DNA of 64,000 nucleotides from positions 97,224 to 161,223 of the forward strand of contig JBBHKE010001539.1 in the NCBI GenBank assembly GCA_037447655.1. The letters are read 5' to 3'. Source of the DNA: Zygnema cylindricum. Lineage: Eukaryota; Streptophyta; Zygnematophyceae; Zygnematales; Zygnemataceae. A model generated the notes under the pieces. It did not search any database. It saw only the letters and a program-made list of their open reading frames with translations, and was not told the origin of the DNA. Made by a program: the position numbers and the translations under genes. Positions 1 to 10,983 of this stretch are shown here, one piece after another (the stretch's first letter is position 1; each line of letters opens with the position of its first letter).

Positions 1-284
1 GAAAACAAGGCGAAGTGAAACTTTGAAATTTAATAAGAAAAGGAAAAATCCGTCTCTCTCTCCATTTCGTACTCCCTCCCGGTCTCCCTCTCTCCCTCTC
101 TCTCCCTCTCTCTCCCGTCTGTTTTATAATGCTCTTTTTCTGGTTGCCTTAACCATGAAATTAGTGGTTCTTGATATAAAACAAGAAAAAGGAAAAGAAT
201 AATTTAAAGTTTCAAAGTGAAGCGGAACAAAAGTTTTTGAAATAGAGAATCTGAGTGGGCGGCAAGTTTTGGCAGTTAGCGGAA

Positions 285-657
285 ATGGAGGTGGAGAGGG
301 ATGCGACAAAAGTCAAACTCGAAAACTGTGAAAAAAAGCTAAAAAAAGAGGTACTCTCTCTCTCTCCCCTGTCTCTCTCTCTCCCTCAGTCTCTTTCCAA
401 CTCTCACTCTCTCTCCCTTCTCTCTCTCGCATGCTCTTTATATTTCTCCTTTGATGCTACTTACTAGTTTTTTTTTTTTTTTTCTATCCCTCCTCCCCTC
501 CTCTTAATTCTCCTACTTCCTGTGTTGGTTGTTTTTCTTTGTTTGTCTTTCCCTCTCTTCTGTCTCTCTTTTTCCTTCTCACTTCCTTCTTGATCTTTCT
601 TTATTTCTTTTCGAGGTTATAATTAGAGAGAACAGTAGCAATGTTTTATCTCTTCAT

Positions 658-703
<46 letters not shown>

Positions 704-1725
704 TCTCTCTTTCTCTCTCTCTCTCTCCCTCCCTCTCTCGCTCTCCCTCTCATTCTTTTTCCTTGGGGCAGATGGATTTTAAAATGGACGAAGAGAATCA
801 GATTTCAGATTTGCGGTGTGAAGTTGCAATTTTAATGGAGGAGAACAAGAAAGTAAATGTTAGACTGTCGAAAGTGAAAGAGGAGGAGAGGAATCAGATG
901 GAGAGGGAGAGAGAGGAACTGGATAGAGAGAGAAAATCGTTGGAGGAAAAAAGCTGTCAAATAAAGAAGGAGAGAAAAGAATTCGAGAATGAGAAGAAAA
1001 TTATGGAGGAAAAAAGGAAAGAGATTATTCTCGAGGAGGAGAAATGGGTACAAAAAAAAAGCGAATGGGAGAAAAAAAAGCACAATACTGAAGATTTGAG
1101 GGAGGAAATTTTATTAGGGAAGAGAAGAGAGACTGAGAACCAGAGAGGGATAGAGAGAGAGTGGAGGAAGAATGGGACAGAGGAGAAATGGAAAAAACAA
1201 AGGACCCAAAAATACGAAGATTTTAAGGATAAGGATTTTCAATTTTTGGAAAATAAGGAGGAAAAGGAAGAGAGGGAGAGAGGGAAGAACTCGAGAGGAA
1301 GCTCGGGTATTATTGTAAGAAAAGAGAGAGGGGAATTTGGAGGGAAGCAATGTGAGGGGAGAGGAGGGGAGAGGGGAAAGAAGATTACAGAAGCGATGAA
1401 TTATGGGGAAAAAGAAAAAGTGAGAGTGGAGGAAGAAGATAAACCGGAAAAATTGGAGGCGGGGGAGGAGGAGAAGGAAGAGGGAGAGGTGGTGGAGGAG
1501 GAGGAGACTGGGGAAACGGACAAAAACAAGAGGGAGAGGAACGGAAAAGGACAATTGGGTTTATGTTTTGGAAGAAATCTATGTGAGGGGAGAGGAGGGG
1601 AGAGGGGAAAAGAGATATTGGGAGAGAGGAACTATGGGAAAAAGAGAAAGAGAGTGGAGGAAGAGAGTGGGGACAAGAGTGACGATTTTTCTTCTTTAAG
1701 TTTAAAAAAAAGAAGGTTTCATTAA
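285..1725 (+). CDS. Glu/Lys/Arg-rich coiled-coil protein, two exons, function unknown
   Basis: I do not recognise this gene. Exon 1 is 285-350, starting at an ATG that follows an in-frame TGA at 252-254. A GT donor at 351 and the CAG ending at 771 bound an intron full of CT repeats, and exon 2 runs 772-1725 to a TAA. The junction is in phase and gives about 339 residues. Residues 1-140 are heptad-like and rich in E, K and R, as in a long coiled coil. The second half is G/E/R-rich with an internal duplication (DNA 1351-1437 and 1582-1666). The C-terminus has two basic clusters, KKRKR and KKRR, that could be nuclear localisation signals. A poly-T and AATAAA-like stretch follows near 1945. Codon use is very purine-biased, so this could be low-complexity DNA that happens to be open; the clean intron argues for a real gene. 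It could also belong to a mobile element. Confidence 0.4.
351..771 (+). repeat. CT-rich intron with (CT)n microsatellite
   Basis: The intron of the coiled-coil ORF is nearly all pyrimidine. A (CT)n run lies at about 661-740 and T-rich blocks near 467-485. Reading frames inside it that encode Leu/Ser repeats are by-products of the CT repeat. Confidence 0.7.
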
Positions 1726-2390
1726 GCATCGGAAGCCTCTGAAGAGGAAGAGGAGGAGGAGGGAGAGGAGGAGGGGGAAAGGGATATGGAGAGGGAGAGG
1801 AGGAAGGGGAAAAGGGATATGGAGATTACAAGAATGGAATAGGTTTTTTTTTTTTCTTTAGGAACCCGAAGAAGGAATTTCCCCTTTTTTACAATCTTCT
1901 TCTTTTTCCCTTTTTTATTTTTTTTTAGCTCAATTTTTCCTTTTTGGAATAAATCGAAGGTTTATTTTTCAAACGAAAGATATTTTAGAAGAAAAGTGTT
2001 TTATTCTATCAAAAGTTTTTGTGAAACATTATGAAAATGTCGAATTTCTGATTCGCAAAATTTTTACAATGAAAAGTTGAGAAAGTTTTCCATTGTTTCC
2101 TTTTTTTTCAATTTGAGATGTGTGTGTGTGTGTGTTTGTTTTTTTTTGGGTTTTGTAAAATCTTTGAGCTTATATTTTAAATGGAGGAAAAATCATTTGC
2201 TTTTGTTGCTTTGATTGTTGTTTTTTTTTTCCTTTCTTTTTTGTCTGAATTGTGTCATATTTTCCCAAAAAAAATCTCGTAGTTGAATACATTTATGATC
2301 TAGTTTTTGTTATTGCAATTTTTTATTTTTTTTAAATCTGCCCTGGATAGTTTATAGCTTACAATATATCGACATATATATATGCATATA

Positions 2391-2422
<32 letters not shown>

Positions 2423-3085
2423 TATATTTATTATGTACATGTATTCACACATACACACACGCACACATATATAATGTATATACATATATATACATATATG
2501 TATGAAGATGAAGAAAGAAAGTGAAGTAAGGAGAGAGGTAGGAAAAGTGATTCTCATAGAAATAAAATATTACTTTGTTCTTTAACAAACAGATAAGATC
2601 TCCAAATAATAGTGTGCAAGGACAAGTAAGAGTGAAAATCGTACACATCGATGAGAAGAAGGGACAAAGATAAAGATTTGCAAATGGCTTTTCCTTCAAA
2701 GTTAAAAATTTCATATGTTTATTCTGAGCTCATAAATTCAATAATTCATATGATTTTTTCTAAGTTATGGAGGAAAACGACAGAAAATAACTGTAAATTT
2801 AGCACATGCGAAAGTACCCTTAAAAATGTCATATGTTTATTCTGAGCTCAATGTTTTGAAGTCCAAATTGTTAGTTGTAATAAACGCAGTCCAAATTGGT
2901 AGTTGTAATAAAAGCAACGCCTACAAAGGTACAGTACAGTACAGCAGTACTTCTGCCCAATCAGAACAGTGTGTTGTACGCCAAGTACAGCAAATGACAG
3001 TACTACTGTACTGTAGCTATGAGCAAACCCTAAATCTATGAGCAAACCCTAAATCTGAACGGAACCAAATGCGGAAATACCGCTA
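1726..3085. other. Gene-free AT-rich spacer with short tandem repeats
   Basis: No coding exon is visible. It holds poly-T tracts, a TG/TA/CA dinucleotide region (about 2366-2520), a 30-bp direct repeat (2703-2732 and 2821-2850, one mismatch), a 28-bp tandem pair (2861-2888 and 2889-2916) and a 19-bp tandem pair (3019-3037 and 3038-3056) that contains the telo-box-like string AAACCCTAAA. Confidence 0.6.
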
Positions 3086-3310
3086 CACCGTGTATCGCTA
3101 TTAGTGTTAACGTTTAAAACTTTTTTTTGCGACTTAAAACATCTTTTTTACGTACACACTTGTCAGTTTTTGGATCTGACGGTTGCGATTGAAAGGCAAG
3201 ATTATCACCTTCCGATTGCTGGTCTCCATCTGAAAATCGGACAAATGTGTTCGGAGGGAATATGTTTTATGTGGCCAAAACGATACTAACGCTTATAGCG
3301 ATGCACGGTG
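3086..3310. mobile_element. MITE of the CACCG/TA family
   Basis: A 225-bp element begins CACCGTGTATCGCTATTAG and ends with its near inverted complement (..TATAGCGATGCACGGTG). It is flanked by TA on both sides (3084-3085 and 3311-3312). It has no ORF of note. The ends match those of the large transposon starting at 3751, so this looks like a non-autonomous relative. Confidence 0.75.
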
Positions 3311-3750
3311 TAGCCGTTTCATGGCAGATCGAGTGTTGAAGACAAAAAAACAAAATCGTGACGCCTTGGCGTAAAGTTGTAGAATTAGGGTGTGTCCCCA
3401 TGTGTTCAAGGACATGTCGTTTAATTCTCTATCGATCGATGTGCAACTCAACCCTGTTCCTATTTTATTTCATTTTGCGGTCAATACAATATGGGTCTTA
3501 AGGGCATATTGTATGTTTTGCGTACAATAGGCATATTGTATGGGCGTACGGTCACCTACTTTTGAACTATGGATTAAATAGCGTCAAAAAATAATTAGCG
3601 TTATTGATTCTAATTAAGTGCTTGAGACGTGGCAGATTATGGTCCACGTCCTTAAATAGCGTTATTAAATCTATTTCAGGTTTTGAGGTTAAAATTTAGG
3701 GGCACCGTATTAGCGTTATATACTCTAATAGCGAATGGCGGGGTACTGTA
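3311..3750. other. Spacer with fragments of two transposon families
   Basis: Positions 3412-3503 are a near copy of 21093-21182. The segment ending at 3572 finishes CCTACTTTTGAACTATGG, the inverted complement of the sequence at 20742-20759, so it is the right end of that element family. Positions 3690-3746 carry a partial CACCG-family end (GCTAATA-like and GGCGGGGTA motifs). No gene is seen. Confidence 0.5.
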
Positions 3751-4203
3751 CACCGCGCATCGTTATTAGTGTTAAAGTTTAAATAGTGTGGAAGTAAATA
3801 TAACGTCATTGACGCTAATTAAGAATTTGAAAATTTGAAAAAAAAGGTATATTCTAATTTCGGCGTTAACGCTAATTTGGGGACAGCAAAAATGGAATAT
3901 TCTCCGTACGATTGTACACATTAATCTATGTAATCGTACACAATCTTAAAAATTGTACGACGGCGCCAAATCGAGTATCCGTACCGATCAGACAATTTTA
4001 CGGCGGTTACGTGTTAACGCTATACCGCGTAACGTAAAGTTTAATTTTATTTTTTTTGGTTTGACGTTTACGAAAATGGTTAACACGCCACGCCGTTTCT
4101 ACATGTAACTTGGACGTATGGCCGTAGTTCCGTTCGTCCGTATCTCATGTATTCTAATAACGTCCCTTTTGGGTGGTTTTATTAGAGTTAAGTATGCTAA
4201 TAT

Positions 4204-5645
4204 GTGTCTTAATTGTAATAAGGGTGTTACCTCGTCTATCTTTCAGACGTCTCACCTGTATTAACGTCAACGTTGTTCCGTATTAGAGTAAATGATGACA
4301 CTAAAATGAACCAAAAAGTACATACCGACCAACCAATTAATAATTCACGTCACGTGATTGGTCGCCAAAGATTACACGTGTCGTATTTTTTATCCACGCA
4401 AACATTATGGCTTTTTTTAATATGCATCAAAACAAGCCTGTCTTACCCGCTGCCTTTCCAAGAAAGATCCGTACTTTCAATGAGCTGCCATGTTTTCTCA
4501 CGCCTTTTTCATGAAAAACGTCCATTGTCAACCACGTGCATACTCTCACGTTCAAAACTGACGCAAATTTTAAAACTTTCCCGCTCTCACCGTGTCGTTT
4601 TTAAAATGGAAATATTTGACTTCAAACAAAATATTTGATTTAAAATTTTTGAATTTTCAAATTGTTACCAAGCATTTCCCTCCTTTTTTTCACAACAGAT
4701 TCCCTTCCCCTCCTACATATACTCGTCGTTAACTCCAACAATGGCACTCTTTTCCTCCCTTCGCATCTACCTTCGTTGTTGCATTTTATTTTTTGTTGCT
4801 TCATATTTATCTTTCACAAGTTGCCGTGACTATATTAAGAAAATATGTGGCCCATTACCACCTTTTTTGCGGCGAAAGCCAGAGCTCCTGCTGTATTTTT
4901 CCCACCTCCGGTTGAGGAGGAGATGGAGTGGGGCGAGAAAGAGGGGGAGGGAGAGGCAGGTGAAGGGATGGGATCACCAAATGATGACACCCTCATAGAA
5001 GGCGGTGGGTCCGATTTCGGCTCACCCCCAAATTCATCTCCGGACTCACCGCCAAACTCACCTCGTGTGGACCACGGTATCAGCTCGGTGGTGAGACGCA
5101 AGCTCCAACACGTGTCGACAAAGGTTGCACGCGTTCGTGTTATCAGTTGGATGATTGGAGATTGTAATACAAAGGGAAAGGAGTGCCTTATACCGAGGAC
5201 CGTGAAGAAGTTTCCAGAACACTTTACGGGCGAATATAATACAAGTAAGCAATATTAACTTTTTATTCTTACCTTATATGAGTTTTTACGGCTGTTGACA
5301 TTTTGTTTCTCAATATAGAATTCGCTTATATTGTGGCATTTTGTTTATCTCTACCTTTATGTGTTCGTTAGAATATATATTTCTTTTTTCCACGCCCCCA
5401 CCACATTTTGTTAATGTTGATATGTTGGATCCTCCTGCACCGTCGTGAAACACTGACGACAGCGTGTCGTTGCTTGTGGTTCTAATATACTCATATTGTT
5501 AGCAAGCGTCCACATTAAAGCGCCGACGCGTGGATGAAGAAATCGAACTGGCGACGATAATTTTTCGTCGCGACAATGATAAAAATGACAAACTACAATA
5601 CGGATCATATTTTAATTTTTTGTTTTTAGTTAGTACAATAAGTAT
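4204..5645. other. Segment of the large transposon present in copy 1, absent from copy 2
   Basis: Copy 2, read on the minus strand, passes directly from sequence matching about 4203 to sequence matching about 5646, with ATG shared at the breakpoint. The 1.44 kb present only here contains transposase exon 1, CCAAT/ATTGG motifs near 4350 and a TATA-like string just before the ATG at 4741. It reads like promoter plus first exon, so copy 2 probably lost its 5' end by deletion. Confidence 0.6.
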
Positions 5646-6108
5646 GAACCTTTGTATGGTCGACGAGGCTTTGATTTGTCCCATTGTTGGAATCACGGAA
5701 TGATTATAGTGCGAGATTTTGTGATTCAATTTCGTCGTCGCCATGTTGGATTATCCAAAAAAATTAGGGACACGACGACTTTACTTTGTCGCGGACCACG
5801 CAGTCTGTGAGTGTAATTTGCACGTCGTTGCCATTCTTGGAATCTTCTAAGCAATGAACTGCGACAACTCCTAATTTTGTTTCGTCGTCACACTGTTGGA
5901 ATGATCAAATTGATTGGGTTAGCGACGACTTCGTGCCGTCGCGAACAACACAATCTGTAAGTATATTTCGAACGCATATAATGCGTTAAAACCTCATGAT
6001 TTATTTTTACGTACGACCTATCATTTTTAAGACAAACTCGTATATTCTCTCATCCTTTTGTGTAGCCGCCTCTTTTTCGTTTTTTTTTGTCACGTGTGGC
6101 TAATTTAC

Positions 6109-7080
6109 ATGGAGGGCTGCAGCCAGTCGTATAGGCAACAGCCTACTGTCTTGCCGTATCGTCGTCGCTACCCTCCATTACCTCGGCGTAGTCTACGACG
6201 TCGGCCAATAGAACAAATGGAAGGGGTACGAAGGGATGGAGTGGGAAGAGAAAGCCCCATGAGGGAAAGGCAAACACCGAGGGGGGTAGAGAGGGAAAGA
6301 GATGTCCCGAAAACCGTGATAGGAGAAAGGGGTACCGCGGAGGAATTAGCGAGAGAAAGGGAGGCGACCACTTCGCTACAAATCGGTTGGGTGCCGCCGG
6401 AGGGGAAGGAGCATGAAAGGGAGGCGAGAGAAGAGGTAGAGATGGAAGGATTGACACCAGTTGGGGGAGGAAGGGAAGATACCAATTTGGATGAGGTAGC
6501 AAAGGAGGGGATTTTACCGGAGGAGGGAAGGGTGCCGCCGGAGGGGAGGGAGCATGAAAGGGAGGTGAGAGAAGAGGTAGAGGTGGAAGGATCGACACCG
6601 GTTGGGGGAGAAAGGGAAGAGACCAATTTGGATGAGGTAGCAAAGGAGGGGGTTTTACCGGTGGATGGAAGGGAGGAAAGGGGTGAATCGGTAAATGTGA
6701 TGAGAGGGGAGGCGGTAGAAAGTGATATGATTATGGGAGAAATATTTCTATTACAAGAGGAGGGTGGAAAGACGGTAATGGGTGTAGACGGGGGGGAGAT
6801 AGAGGCGACGGTAGAAGAGGGTGATGGAAGTGAGGCACGGGAGAAGGTAGAAAAAAAATGTAAAAAAATAAAAAGAAAATTAATACTTCTTGATGAGGGC
6901 GTCGAGGAGGAAAATGGTGGGGGTGTTAGGGAAGAGAATTTATTGAGTGAGGAGAGGGAGAGGAAGACAGAATTGGGAGAGGAAAGAAAGGGAAAGGAGG
7001 CGACGGTTGAAGAGGGTGGGTCGAGTGAGGTTAGGGGAAGATTAGGTCCAAAAAGAAAGATAATAAAAAAAAAAAAATAG
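6109..7080 (+). CDS. Acidic Glu/Arg/Gly-rich ORF of the large transposon (accessory, unknown)
   Basis: This 323-residue reading frame starts at an ATG conserved in copy 2 (near 54166, minus strand). The N-terminus is basic (RRRYPPLPRR), followed by a long E/G/R region with an internal tandem repeat: units about 6395-6515 and 6530-6655 each encode VPPEG..HEREVREEVE and TPVGG.REETNLDEVAKEG. Copy 2 has only one unit. The frame closes in a 13-A run (7065-7077). The next ORF restarts with the same EATVE.GG motif, so the two were probably one protein separated by a homopolymer slip. It lies inside the 3.4 kb gap between transposase exons 1 and 2. No known domain is recognised; it may be an accessory DNA- or protein-binding factor, or captured sequence. 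Confidence 0.45.
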   Translation: MEGCSQSYRQQPTVLPYRRRYPPLPRRSLRRRPIEQMEGVRRDGVGRESPMRERQTPRGVERERDVPKTVIGERGTAEELAREREATTSLQIGWVPPEGKEHEREAREEVEMEGLTPVGGGREDTNLDEVAKEGILPEEGRVPPEGREHEREVREEVEVEGSTPVGGEREETNLDEVAKEGVLPVDGREERGESVNVMRGEAVESDMIMGEIFLLQEEGGKTVMGVDGGEIEATVEEGDGSEAREKVEKKCKKIKRKLILLDEGVEEENGGGVREENLLSEERERKTELGEERKGKEATVEEGGSSEVRGRLGPKRKIIKKKK

Positions 7081-7094
7081 GGTTTTGTGAGACC

Positions 7095-7877
7095 GTGGAG
7101 GAGGAAGGAGTGGGGGGAGAGGCGACCGTCGAGAAAGGTGGGGGGATTGACGCACGAAGAAAGATAGGTAGGAAAAAGGAGATAGCAATAGGTAAGCGTA
7201 AATTGAAAGATGACAATGACGAATTATACGTCCCCTTGTCTTCGGATAGTGACATGAGCATCGAGGATGGTGAAGAACCGCCGGAAGACAAGCCCGAACC
7301 CGAAATTTTGGAACCCACCGACATCGTGGTGTGGAAAATCGAGGATGATCCCAACACCGAGGACGAACAAACCCCGGATAGCGAGGAAAAACAACGTGAG
7401 GAGGAATTTGATGATGACGATGACGTGTTTGGAGCGCCTCCCACGCCGAATAGGGAGAGAGCCATTGTAATGGCTCCTCCGCATCCTCAACCTCCATACC
7501 CTCTTGAGCATCCCGATTGGTATTTTCCTCCTCCCACAGGAGGCGAGAAAATGGACAGTTTTGTGCCTCGACCCGAACATTATATTCCGGTTGCCGAATG
7601 GCCAGAACACTGGAGGTATGGTGAACCCCGACCCTTAAACCCGGAAGCGAATCCTTTTCCGCAAATTATTGACATCCCCCCCGATGTCACCGCACATCCA
7701 ACATGGTTTTTTATCTCGCTTGAGGACCGAGGCTCAACCTTTGCCCACATAAGGCAATTTGATACGGCGGATCCCCGGTTAACGTGGGTTGTTCGTGGGG
7801 AGGACGGTTTTCGGGTGAATGTCCCGGAGTTGCTACGTCATCATCATCCGTGGGATCCGCGGCTATACTACTCCTAA
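7095..7877 (+). CDS. Acidic/proline-rich ORF of the large transposon, continuation of the block
   Basis: About 260 residues. Residues 1-115 are charged: a basic patch (GRKKEIAIGKRK) and then acidic D/E runs including FDDDDD. Residues 120-250 form a Pro/Trp/His-rich region (PLEHPDWYFPPP, VAEWPEHWRYGEPRP, HPTWFFISLEDRG) that looks like a folded domain, but I do not recognise it. The DNA for that second part (about 7474-7845) is absent from copy 2, where the flanks are joined. The reading frame continues by homology into 7880-8150. No partner or reaction can be named. Confidence 0.45.
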   Translation: MEEEGVGGEATVEKGGGIDARRKIGRKKEIAIGKRKLKDDNDELYVPLSSDSDMSIEDGEEPPEDKPEPEILEPTDIVVWKIEDDPNTEDEQTPDSEEKQREEEFDDDDDVFGAPPTPNRERAIVMAPPHPQPPYPLEHPDWYFPPPTGGEKMDSFVPRPEHYIPVAEWPEHWRYGEPRPLNPEANPFPQIIDIPPDVTAHPTWFFISLEDRGSTFAHIRQFDTADPRLTWVVRGEDGFRVNVPELLRHHHPWDPRLYYS

Positions 7878-7879
7878 AA

Positions 7880-8150
7880 TTTTTTCGAGTAACTCCCGAG
7901 GTACTTGCTCTCCGAGATGCTCGTACGACGATATTGCAAAAATGTCGCAATGTCAGAGTGCCACGCTCTCGCCTTTGGGAAATACAAAGGGTTTCGCAAC
8001 CGATTAGGCCTCCTTCACCTCCGAGAGGAGAGGATTTGCCTTTAATAATTGCGACACTCACTCAACAAGTAGCGGCTCAACAAGAACAAATAAGAGCGGA
8101 TCGAGAGCAATTGACGAGGCTCACACGGGCATTGTCGAATAAAAAAAACG
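7880..8150 (+). CDS. Short coiled-coil ORF segment, conserved in both transposon copies
   Basis: The frame encodes VTPEVLALRDARTTILQKC, then a Pro/Arg-rich stretch and an amphipathic Q/L/R-rich helix (ATLTQQVAAQQEQ, REQLTRLTRALS). Copy 2 (52724-52930, minus) keeps the first two parts almost unchanged, which suggests past protein-level constraint. It closes near a GTAATT that could be a donor. If used, it joins in the same phase as transposase exon 1 to the acceptor at 8641, making an alternative 5' part of the transposase. It is in a different frame from the preceding ORF in copy 1, probably because of the 370-bp length difference. Confidence 0.4.
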
Positions 8151-8239
8151 GTAATTGGTATGTATTTTTTACTAACTCTTACTCCATTCTATCACTTCCC
8201 ATGTTTCACCCACTCACTTACTTCTTTAATGTCGTCGCT

Positions 8240-8550
8240 GAATCTTGAAATGGCTCCAGATACTTTAACCAGCGACGACCAACATTGGTCGCTGAATTTA
8301 GCGACGACCGTCGCTGAACCAATTTTTATTTGAAATATATTTATTTTTTTTTATGAATTAGGACTGACATGTTTTTTTTTTTTTCACGTGTGGTATGTTT
8401 GACATTGCGACATCTTCAACTCGTTGCTCAATCAGCGACGACAATCTGTCGTCGTTGAATCTTGAAATGGCTCCAAATACTTGAACCAGCGACGACCAAC
8501 ATTGGTCGCTGAATTTAGCGACGACTGCAGGCCGTCATTGAACCAAATAT
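8240..8550. repeat. Palindromic GCGACGACC..GGTCGCTGAA repeats
   Basis: Two near copies (about 8240-8330 and 8455-8545) contain AGCGACGACCAACATTGGTC followed by GCTGAATTTAGCGACGACNG and GTCGCTGAACC. These are short inverted repeats just upstream of the transposase exon-2 acceptor. Copy 2 has the same at about 52400-52520. Confidence 0.6.
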
Positions 8551-9930
8551 TTTAAGGTATATATAATTTTTTTTAAGTGAATTAGGACTGACAATTTTTT
8601 ATTTCTTTTATGTTTTTTTTTTTCCTTTCCTTTCGTTGCAGAATACCAAAAAGCAAGTCGGTGGTGGAAGGGCCGGGTTGCGACATTGAGAGACATACGG
8701 GCGACGAAACATACTTTGTCGTCTGTGGTATTTGGAAGAAGAAGTGTGGTGGTGACAAAGGCACTGTCGGGTAGGGGGGGGAAGGAGTTTCCACGGGTCA
8801 CAGCAGTGCACTCGGAGGTGGTGGAGGAGTTTTACCGCTTCGAGAAGGCGGGTATGAAAATGTCACAAACCATTGTAGGGACCATGGCTGCTCATATCAT
8901 TAAACAAATGAAAGAGGAGAATGGGAGACTATTTGTCGAAAATAAGGGTAAGGGGATAAAAATGAAAATGACAAAACGATGGACGTAACAGTTTTGCGAA
9001 AAACACAGTATTGTGACGAGGGCTCAAAAAGGATAATTACAATTAAGTCCGGAGAAGGAGGAATACATCGAAAAAACAGTAGCATATCACATGGGCGAAT
9101 TCAAAAGAGGATTTTTATAAGGTAAGTTTTTTGAACATTTGTATAACTCATTGCTATATGCTGTAATATATGTTACATATATCATTCTAAATTTTGTTTT
9201 CTAAGGTAATAAATGCAAATAAGCGAATGAAAGTAGTTGCCCCAACCATCATACTTTTTTGTGTTGTGTTTTACTTACAATTTTATGTGTTATTGTGATA
9301 ATAGGTCGCTACAACGAGGATCTAGTCGAAAACATGGACGAGACACACATGGTTGTAAATATGGATAACGAAAAGACGTTGGGTTTTCGCGGGGACGAGG
9401 TGGTCAAATTCGCGGATGTTACCGGAGGTGGAGAATCGATGACTTTGATGGTTCGACTCAGGGGCGGAGTGAACGCCCGAATTGAATCTCCTATGTTAAT
9501 CTTCGCCAACAAGCTCCTTAATTACCTGATCAAGGGCATCCACGATGACATACCAGGTGTTTTTTTTTCCCTATGATTTTTTTTTCTTAAAAATATTAAC
9601 GATATTGTCTCATTTATTCTCCCATGTACTCCACACCCAAAATATTAAATATGGGGTGATATGTTGTTTATATTGATTTCTCCCCATACAGTACTCGCCC
9701 TCTCTCTCCCTCCCTCACACAATATCTTTTCCCACTCTATTTTGTAGGAGTTTGTTACCGTACTGGGCCGAATGGTTGGAACAACGAGACGGTCTTCCCA
9801 CAATGGATCGCCGAACCGAGGTTATACCAAGGAGACAGTGATGGGCGTGAAAGTTTTATATGTTTGGACAATTGTGGCGGTCACAATATGTCCGAGGAAT
9901 TAAACACCGCTTTACACGTAAAGAGAACTA

Positions 9931-9935
9931 CACTC
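9931..9935. repeat. Copia target-site duplication, left (CACTC)
   Basis: CACTC directly precedes the left LTR and is repeated at 16381-16385 directly after the right LTR. Copy 2 of the host transposon has a single GAGTG (51043-51047, minus orientation) at the same place, which is the empty site. Confidence 0.9.
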
Positions 9936-10983
9936 TGTAGAAATTAATGGTTTTAAGTATTTTCTAGGTCTGAATAGAAAGAAAGAAGCCGAGGCAGTCT
10001 ACCTCTAACTTCTCTCTCTAACTCTCAAACTTGTCGCAGTCACTGAGAAATTGGAGAGGAAGCTAGAGCCATGGCTACCTAGGCTATCCTGAGGTTTACG
10101 GGAAATTTATATTAGTTCGGGTTTATTTATTTAAAAGGTATGTGCCGGCGGCAAGAATTGATCCTTGTACCTACCGGCCGGCAGACTGGGAATAGCCGGT
10201 AGCCTTAGCCGTTAAGTCTAAGAGTCATGATACGTAGTATATAGTTTGATAGTTATTTAAATCAGGATACGTACGATTATTCATTTAACTATAATAGATT
10301 ACGGGATACATAGATCCGGTAATATATAAAGTACGGATTACGGTACGGACTATAAATCAATACCGCCCATTTGCTTCGTAAATGAAACAAATACCGCACA
10401 TGTATTTATTACGGCTACGATTAAATTAGATTCTAATCGGACGGCCGCAATTAGCGCCGAGATCGCGGAGGAAGTTTTCGGCGGTTTGTCGCCATCGCCA
10501 CATCGGATGACGCGTGGCGAAATAACATTGGATCGTGGAATCCCCGGAGATTATGGCATCGAATCTGGATATGACATGTGTCGACATTTAGGCCTTGTCT
10601 TACAATGTCCGTACCTAAAGTACACCGGCAGCTGTACTTTTGCGTACGGAACTCAATTCTGATTGGTTCCGTACATCAGTAGATAGAGTCTGTGAGAGAG
10701 ATAGGACTTAGAAAAATTAGGAGATAGGACCCTCTCTCCCAGAGAGCTTCTGTACAAAAGGTCAACTTTGACCCTCCATAACTTACTGCTCAGGGGAGCA
10801 AATTCAGCGATTCTTTTTGCTATCGACTCAGTGGAGTCTTGTCTTCACACGGGTGAAGGTGGTCAGAGTTTTTGTCTGCCAGGGTGGCAGTTATTTTTGC
10901 TTAAACACAAAGGGGTCAGGATTATCCTAGAGGCTTCTTGGAAGCTGTCCACTCTGAGGACTTATGGAGGTCTTAGAGTTTCA
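9936..10983 (+). repeat. Left LTR of the Copia element
   Basis: 1048 bp, starting TGTAGAAATTAATGG and ending GAGTTTCA. It is nearly identical to 15335-16380. It contains the transcription control region and, by position, the start and end of the retroviral-type RNA; no clear TATA was picked. Confidence 0.93.

Noticed and set aside
4273-4638. 121-codon ORF upstream of transposase exon 1
   Set aside because: Absent from copy 2, contains promoter-like motifs, no recognisable domain.
6143-6643. Proline-rich antisense ORFs opposite the acidic ORF
   Set aside because: Mirror frames of the E/G/R-rich coding strand; no conserved start or length in copy 2.
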